DNA of 64,000 bases from Berberis thunbergii (lineage: Eukaryota > Streptophyta > Magnoliopsida > Ranunculales > Berberidaceae). Location: positions 868,001 to 932,000 of the forward strand of contig QNQO01000221.1 of the NCBI GenBank assembly GCA_003290165.1, in the 5' to 3' direction. The notes under the pieces were generated by a model. It did no database searches and was not told where the DNA came from. It was given only the letters and a program-made list of their open reading frames with translations. Each line of letters begins with the position of its first letter. The first letter of the stretch is position 1. Made by a program: the position numbers and the translations under genes. Of this stretch, positions 57,840 to 64,000 are shown piece by piece.

Positions 57840-58600
57840 CCTTTATTGGCTTTGTGGCTGCGAGGGATTGGGGATCTGGCAGCTTTGGCAGTCCGGGATA
57901 TGGCGATACGCTGCGAGCAAAACTGCTGCATGCAGGGGATGCTGCTGTGCTGTGTAGGCAGAGCACTCTGTCGCAATACAGAGTGCATCTGTTTTTTTTT
58001 CTGCTGCTGTTTCATGCGGAGTCTGGCATTGGGGAGGACTAGCGTACTTGCTGTTGTTTTATGCGGATACATATTGTGGCAGGGATGTTTCGGCTGCAGG
58101 AGAAGGGGCGGACTTTCGGAGATGCAGTGGGTTGCTCGTTGTCGCGACAAAATTCCAGTATTTCTTGGATGGAAGGGGCAGATGCTGTGCGGTTTAGGCA
58201 GAGCACTCTGTCGCAAAACAGAGTGCCATTCTGTTGCTGCTGTGCTGCTGCTACGCTTTTTTGCGTTACTGCTGCTGCTGCTACGCTGCTTTGCTGTTGC
58301 TGCTGGGTTTGCTGCTGCTGGGACGCATTGCTGCTGTCTGTCGCAGCGTTGATATGCTGAGATGTGGCGACATGCGGTTGGAGCGTGTGTATGCCGGTTG
58401 ATCTGGGCAGTCCGGTGTAACTTGATTTGTCGCAGAAACGCGCGTGTGCTGCGTGTTCTACGGTTGAGAGATTGCTGGTGCTGTCCGGGTTGCTGGGAAC
58501 TGACTGTGAGCTGATTTCAGTTGATTGCTTTAAGTTTTGTATTTTCATTGCTTTTAGTTTTTGCCTTGGCTTTCAAAAAAAGAAAAAAAGGACATGCCTT
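57840..58600. repeat. GC-richer low-complexity block with CTG repeats and an internal duplication
   Basis: A ~25-bp word ggcagagcactctgtcgcaa occurs at about 57956 and 58196 within longer diverged duplicates. Tracts of tgctgctgctg lie at 58230-58330. The stretch ends with an A-rich tcaaaaaaagaaaaaaagg at 58572-58590. Open frames on both strands are products of the repeats. An A-rich end after such sequence recalls the 3' end of plant LINEs, but I find no RT. Confidence 0.5.
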
Positions 58601-58842
58601 GGATTTTGATGTCCAACCAGGGCAGTGTGTTCGACACTCTGGCTTGGTGAATGTAATGAAACATCCCTTAACTGTTAGTCTGGTAATTTCTAAAATGGAA
58701 AATATCTGAGAATGTATGTCATTACCATCTGGGCTTCCTTAGAATGAAGCTTTGCAGTACAACAACTAATTCACAATTTCCCCACCAGATATTTCTGTTT
58801 TTGCTTGCACTTTTTATACCTTTGGGGTGTTTATCATTACAG

Positions 58843-58954
58843 TGAGAGCGTGGTTGAAGCTTTATCCTACTCCCATGATCTTTGTGTTGGAGGGGACTGC
58901 TTTGAAATGTTGCAGCAAACTTCTGCTATTCTCCAAGTCATTCCATATGTGAAG
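58843..58954 (+). pseudogene. P5A-type ATPase exon (downstream part of the protein)
   Basis: An exon bordered by ag and gttag reads VVEALSYSHDLCVGGDCFEM then LQQTSAILQVIPYVK, a stretch near the cytosolic hinge of plant P5A ATPases (PDR2/MIA, ER-resident). In the protein this follows the phosphorylation site by hundreds of residues, yet here it lies 0.6 kb upstream of the phosphorylation-site exon. The frame is open. Confidence 0.7.
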
Positions 58955-59534
58955 GTTAGTGTCCATAGTATTTATTTGAAATATTTATGTGCGCTTGAAT
59001 ATATACATATATGTGTGTGTGGCTCCTCGCCATGGAGATACTCCTCATGGAAATCAACTCATGTCAACCTTTCTAACCGACATTTATGATTCAATCTAAG
59101 AGCCTTTGGTAATTGTCACACCTTTCTAACATTCGCACAAAGTACTCTTTTTCCTGCATCATCATTCATAGGTTTCAATTCTTTGTACATATATTCGGTT
59201 TAGCAAGCTAGTAAACTTATAACCGGAATCAATATGATGAAAAAATTGAAGTGATAACTGAAAAAATAATTATCTAATGCAGTAATGGTGCCTGTATTGG
59301 TGGATTTGTGGGTTGACGTATCTGGCACCTCACACCTGTGTCGGACACAATATTCATTCCCTTGTCATTGTTATATTGGTGTTTAATTATTACATGTACT
59401 CCTACAAGTTCCTTTAGTTCTTTTGTGTATCAATGGTTAATTTGCTTTGAATTGATGGAAGAAAAAAGCCTTCGTGATCGAGAAAGTCTAGCGAGAAGTT
59501 GCTTTAGCTCATGTTAACCTTTTTTTCCCTTCAG
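58955..59534. other. No recognisable gene between P5A ATPase exons
   Basis: AT-rich DNA; no further P5A exon is visible on either strand. Confidence 0.4.
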
Positions 59535-59825
59535 GTGGACATATGTTGTTTTGATAAGACTGGGACTCTTACATCGGACGACATGGTATGTTATGATGTC
59601 ACATGATCAAGTTTTAGCTTATGTAATTGATGATATATACTGTGATGGATGTAATGGATATATGGCAATGTTTTTTAGGAGTTCCGTGGAGTTGTTGGGC
59701 TCTCTGATAAAATGAATATAGAATCTGATGAAGTGAATATAGAATCAAACATGAGTAAAGTCCCTGTCCGTACAATGGAAATTCTTGCTACTTGTCATGC
59801 ACTGGTGTTTGTGGAGAACAAGCTG
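59535..59825 (+). pseudogene. P5A-type ATPase exons with the DKTGT phosphorylation motif
   Basis: Exon 59535-59585 reads VDICCFDKTGTLTSDDM, the P-type ATPase phosphorylation site. Exon 59679-59825 reads EFRGVVGLSDKMN, then PVRTMEILATCHALVFVENK. Both have AG/GT borders and are adjacent and correctly ordered in P5A ATPases. The second exon contains a small duplication (gaatatagaatc twice), adding residues. Upstream membrane helices and the downstream nucleotide-binding remainder are missing. A gene fragment. Confidence 0.8.
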
Positions 59826-60682
59826 GTAAGTAATTGGTCTTGGGCCCTAAGAGCATATACTCTGGTCTAGTAGAATTTTTTTTTCAGCATGAAACCTATA
59901 TGTTGTTGATGATGATACTTCTACTTGTGCTTTTGCTACAACTTATTGTTACACCCAGGTCCAGATTATATGCAATAAAGTACTTAAAGAGTATCTATGT
60001 TGTCTTGTTTCAATAACTGTGCAATTGTAGGTCATGTTTGTCTGTCATTGGTTTATTAGCAATCTTTATAGGTCATGTTTGTCTGTCATTGAGTACTGAC
60101 TAATTTTTATACTGCAGGGCTCTGAAGGTCTGAGCCAGTACGGGCAGCAGTATGTTGGACAGGAGAATGCGCATACATTGCTTGTTTCTGGGGTGCAAAG
60201 TGTGTCGTTGTATCAACCATCACCGGTGCCATATACAAGCAACTACCAGGTGCTGCATTCTCATCATTTTCAGTATATTGAACAAGCAACTACCGAAAGA
60301 AATGGGGCCTGTTCCTAAGGGCATCAATGTATTTTCTTACATTATAACTAGGGCGATTTGTATTGTTGGAAAAAACATAGAGAAATTCTTTTGTTTTAGA
60401 TGCGAGCGAAACATGATATAACAAGCTATGTTCCATTTGTTCAGGTTAATCCTGTTATTGTACATTAGTGCTATTTGTTTACATGTTTTTGTTTGGCGTC
60501 AAAACTTGACAAGTTCCTTTTTACGGTTGATTTTGTATTTATCTAGCATATAGTTTGGTGGAATCTTATTCGTGTCGGAGGCATGACACAAACTATAGTA
60601 AGGACTAATTTTGCAGGTGCCACGGCTATGATTTTGCTGCAGCAGCAAAAAAAAAATATAATTTTTTTTTCGATTATATTAA
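59826..60682 (+). pseudogene. Unidentified exon shared with CACTA copy 1, in spacer DNA
   Basis: Exon 60118-60249 (44 codons, ag/gt borders) reads GSEGLSQYGQQYVGQENAHT then ending PSPVPYTSNYQ, rich in Gln, Tyr and Ser. Its first 82 bp and the 47 bp of upstream intron recur at 41388-41516. A 21-bp word (ggtcatgtttgtctgtcattg) is also doubled at 60031 and 60071. The protein is not recognised. The rest of the stretch, up to the CACTA head, has nothing else readable. Confidence 0.55.
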
Positions 60683-61064
60683 CACTACACCAAAAACCCC
60701 ATTTAGCCACGCCGAGCTAGCCACGGTTTTAAACCGTTGGGCTATTTGCCACGGCCATAAACCGTAGCTATATTTACCAACGGCTTAAAACCGTGGGTAA
60801 AAAAAACCTGGCCACGGCTTAAAACCGTTGGTATATTTGGCACGGCTAAAAACCGTGGCTAATATTTACAACGGCTCCAGACCGTGGGCAGTAGTAGCAA
60901 CGGCTCCAGACCGTGGGCAGTAGTAGCAACAAAATACTTTAGCAACGGTTATAAACCGTGGCTATGTATAGCAACGGCTAAAAACCGTTGCAAAAACAAA
61001 TTTAGCAACGGTTCTAAACCGTGGCTATATATAGCAACGGCTCAGAACCGTGGCTACATGAAAA
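60683..61064 (+). mobile_element. CACTA transposon 5' terminus, copy 4
   Basis: It starts CACTACACCAAAAACCCC after aa and carries subterminal palindromes (agcaacggttctaaaccgtg and others). It is closely related to copy 3 (45096), including the gccgagct start and the leader that follows. A 25-bp unit (cggctccagaccgtgggcag) is tandemly doubled at 60872-60922. Its body extends beyond the window. Confidence 0.85.
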
Positions 61065-61078
61065 GCCGAAAAAAAATA

Positions 61079-61357
61079 TTTGGGCGGGGTATTTTAGCGC
61101 TCGACCTTCCCTCCACTCGACTTTCATCACAAAAAGCTTCCCTCCTCCCCTCCACTCGACATCGTCTCCTTCGCTGCTCCCTCCCTCGACTCTCCTTCCC
61201 TGCTCCCTCCCTCGACTTCCCTCCTCCCCTCCTTCCCTGCTCCCTCGACTTCCCTGCTCCTCCTTCGACTTCCCTGCTCCTCCCTCGACTTTCCTCCTCC
61301 CCTGGTCTTCCCTCCACTCAGCGTCTTCAAAATCGATCAGGCCTTCTCTCGTACAGG
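61079..61357 (+). promoter_or_regulatory. Pyrimidine-rich leader exon behind CACTA copy 4
   Basis: The same structure as 45604-45892: a ttgggcggggtattttagcg start, ctcgacttccctgctcct repeats, an aaaatcgatcagg block and an acag|gtactctctctct donor. This supports a conserved transcribed leader. Confidence 0.55.
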
Positions 61358-64000
61358 TACTCTCTCTCTCTTGTATTTTTTATGAAATTAGGGTTCGTAG
61401 AGTTTTTATTTCTGATGCTTCTCTTGCTGGTTGTAATTAGACAACATTTCTTTACGCTAATAAGTTCCAAATTTCAACAATTGCATCTATCTAACCCGGT
61501 TTTGAGTTGATGCATGAGTTTTACTTATTGCTATGTTTAAAGGTACAAAACAAAGCCATCAAGCTGACTTTTGTTGGTCAGAGTACCAAGTTGAATGGAT
61601 TAGGAACTGAACTATTAGGTTTTTCCTAGAAATGATGTCATGTTTAGGTACAAGGAATTTGATTTTGCTGGTATCCATTATTATCCATAAACGTCTTTTT
61701 TTTTTGAAATTTTCATCAAAGCAACTGTCTAGATGAAGTTGACTGTGCACCTCAATGTCTCTCTAGAGAAAACAAATTATACTCCTAAAATTCAAACATT
61801 AACTACTTTTTAACTTCAGTTTACCAAACTGATCATGTTTCAAATTAAATACCTAATGTTCGAATTGTCATTGTCCCTAATCTATCCTAAAGCTAAACTA
61901 TTAATCTCAAACTTATCTATCAATTAACTTTGGTTACGTAAGCTTCTAGAAAGGATGGATTGGAGCTATGCTATATTTGACGCGAGCATGTGACATAGTA
62001 TCCACACATTTGGGTTTTTAGGGATTAAATAGACCATATATATCACGGTCATTGGATCGTTTAAATCTCACAGCTTGATCAGAGAAGTTGTACGATCCCT
62101 TGTAAAATATGCTTTTACATTAATCCAACTTGTGTCATTATATCATACATAGGCCATGTAAAAAATTTCAAAATTACTTAATAAATAATTGAATTATCTT
62201 ACACTACACCCTCATTACTTTGAAAACCAATAATGGGGTAAGGGGGGACTTAAAGCCTGAACCCTTAATTTTTCTCAAAAAAAGAAAAAAAAAAAAAAAA
62301 AACCTGAACACTTCAAAAGTGAAACTAAATTTTTTTTTTTTTTTGAAATGTCAGTTGAGTATCTTCTGATGCTTCTCTTGCTGGTTGTGTAGAACACATA
62401 GTGTTTTTGGTGGAAACCCAAGTTGGGCTTTGTTGGTGTGGAGATTGAATTGAAAGAGTGGGATGTATAGACAGTGCAAATTGCCATTTTTTTATTTTTT
62501 TTTATTTTCTTCAAGAATTTCTCTAGCTGCTTTCAAGAACCATGCAATAGGTTATGCTTCTTACTTTCCTTTGGTTCCAAAGGAAAACTGAAGAATGTAA
62601 AGAAAATGAAACTAGTTTTGATAGAAGTAAGAGAAGAAGAAAAAGATATGTTTTTGAAGATAGAATATATCTGATGTGTGTTTGTTTTGTAAAAATTATG
62701 GGATTTTGTTACCACTCCTTGTTTTTCACAAAAAAATGGAGTGGATTTTAAGGTGAGAAGAGTAAGGCCATGGTTGGAGCTAAGTACACCTATTTTTTAA
62801 ATTGAATTTAATAATAACAGTATATTTTTATTTATTTTAATATTTTCTGTATTTTGGACAAGAAACAAAAACTTGTTGATCGATGATCTGATATTTGTGA
62901 TGGACAAGAGGCTCAAGGAGAAGCTTGGTGGTGATTAAATTTCAAGTACGGATGTGGGGTGACATATGGCATTCAATGAGTGGTTGATTGGAGATAGAGA
63001 GGGTGAGTAAGAGTGCATGAGAGGAGTGGAGGAAATATGGAGCAAAGCATCAATCACCATCTTTAGTATTAGTTGTATGTCATGAACTCATGGGGTTGTT
63101 ATCTTTGCTTATGGGGAACTTGATTGGAACTCCTCTCCTGTGACAAGTACTGATTTCAACTTTCTCCATACCTCCGGAAAAAACATGAAAATAAAGGCTC
63201 GAATTTATTGTGATGGAATTGAACCGGATAATCGAAAAAGAAGGAAAAAAAATTTATGATTTGTTTACTGAATGTGGATTGTGTTGTAGTGCTTGATTGT
63301 GTTGTAGTGCTTGTGTTGTAGTGGTTGATTGCTTGATCGCATAATTTTTTCTGGAGGGTTCAAATACATGACTAGTAATATCATCCACAAAAAGTTACAA
63401 GGAAGCTTTAATGGATAATTTTAACTTGTAATGTGCATTTTAAAACAAAATGTTTATATGTAAGTTGGTCCACAAATTCTGTTTTGTTGATGCTAATGAC
63501 AATGTTGCTTTATTGTCTATCTTCCAGCTACAGCAGGAACAAACAAGGCTGCCTGCCGTGGAAATACTTTGAACACGAGGAAGCTTGATAAAGAAACATA
63601 AGTTCTTGCTCGTGAGTACTCAACTCTTTGGATTTTGTGGTTTCTTACAGTTTAATTGTATCATCATTAGATTGCCTCTAGCTTCGACCAAGCTATAAGG
63701 AAATGCAAGATGCCATTCCCTAATTTCTCACAATTTTATTTTGTTTTTGGTCATCAGTGTAGTAATCATAATTTACTAAGATCAAAGCTTCAATCCCCAA
63801 CCATTAAAAACTCCAGTCTCGCGTAAGGGAGTCATCCTTTGCCTCCCTTTCATCATATTTTTTCACTAATAAAATCAAAATGGGATGAGAGGATATGCAA
63901 GTTTACAACTTTGAATGTCAAAATACAGATTGTATGTTAAGGTATAAAAAAATACAATACATGCATTATTATTATTATTATTTTTAGTTTTTTACTAATG
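61358..64000. other. No recognisable gene; interior of CACTA copy 4
   Basis: AT-rich. ttctgatgcttctcttgctggttgt occurs at 61414 and 62366 as a direct repeat, so the DNA between them may be an insertion. An A-run (62282-62300) and T-run (62330-62344) flank a short spacer. An exon-like block at 63528-63597 (after cttccag) reads TAGTNKAACRGNTLNTRKLD and then stops; not recognised. (att)n lies at 63966-63983. Confidence 0.4.

Noticed and set aside
57812..58548. Overlapping open frames on both strands (up to 169 codons)
   Set aside because: They run through CTG/CAG and duplicated low-complexity sequence and encode Gln-, Ala-, Leu- or Cys-rich strings with no domain.
61054..61510. Frames up to 208 codons rich in Ser, Pro, Leu and Arg across a CACTA leader
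   Set aside because: Generated by repeats of ctcgacttccct; the same region behind copy 3 has different frames.
62202..62220. CACTACACCCTC resembling a CACTA head
   Set aside because: No subterminal GCCACGG/GCAACGG palindromes follow, and the match beyond CACTACACC fails.
63287..63320. Repeated gttgtagtg words resembling a CACTA tail
   Set aside because: There are no TTTTGGTGTAGTG matches and no palindromes before them; it looks like a short local repeat.
1..64000. rRNA genes, CRISPR arrays, bacterial operons or origins
   Set aside because: None seen; splice-bordered exons, plant retroelements and plastid-derived DNA all point to a plant nuclear genome.

Overview
This window looks like plant nuclear DNA, almost certainly from a eudicot. 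The evidence is plant-type spliced exon fragments (CHD3/PICKLE, GH27 alpha-galactosidase, MOR1, P5A ATPase, LRR receptor kinase), a nuclear copy of plastid psbM, plant-specific Ty3/gypsy lineages, CACTA transposons with TNP2-like transposase, and an endogenous pararetrovirus (Caulimoviridae). I found no intact single-copy host gene. The window is a repeat-dense, heavily nested region in which every recognisable coding sequence belongs to a mobile element or is a fragment of a host gene, usually lying next to CACTA termini. All identifications were made by eye from translated motifs; no database search was run.

Layout, left half. Positions 1-3190 look like the 3' part of a CACTA element: one PICKLE-like exon, seven alpha-galactosidase exons, then subterminal palindromes and the terminal inverted repeat. 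Next comes a piece of LTR (3191-3738), followed by a decayed minus-strand Ty3/gypsy of the Tat type (about 3739-10000). That element carries two later insertions: a 522-bp non-LTR retroelement with a 9-bp target duplication, and a plastid psbM segment. A minus-strand LINE (10010-12840) stands head-to-head with a plus-strand LINE (12860-15973). The second LINE is split by an LTR-like element (15974-22865), which is itself split by a 5-kb Reina-like Ty3/gypsy (16675-21708); the LINE resumes at 22871. A hAT-like non-autonomous element (23273-24238) follows. A second copy of the plus-strand LINE (24449-30318) is split by a 3.9-kb solo-LTR-like element (24549-28432).

Middle. A florendovirus-like pararetrovirus (30319-36274) encodes movement protein, capsid, protease, RT, RNase H and a second small ORF, all with disabling lesions. 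Its 3' third is duplicated in reverse orientation (36412-38079). The result is an inverted repeat with roughly 1.7-kb arms and a 137-bp spacer, the most striking structure in the window because a read-through transcript would fold into a long hairpin. A ~139-bp tandem array (39449-40427) follows.

Right half. Four CACTA 5' ends of one superfamily lie in the same orientation (40428, 42426, 45096, 60683) with no matching 3' end in view. The 45096 copy is followed by a near-complete but frame-broken TNP2-type transposase (48238-51862) and a Transposase_24/TNPA-like gene (52141-53713). Fragments of MOR1, a WD40 gene, an LRR receptor kinase, a P5A ATPase and unidentified genes lie between the termini, many with AG/GT splice borders. 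The P5A ATPase exons are out of order. These suggest gene-fragment capture by CACTA elements, with possible chimeric transcripts. Nothing here suggests cooperating functional genes; the interest lies in capture, nesting order and small-RNA potential.
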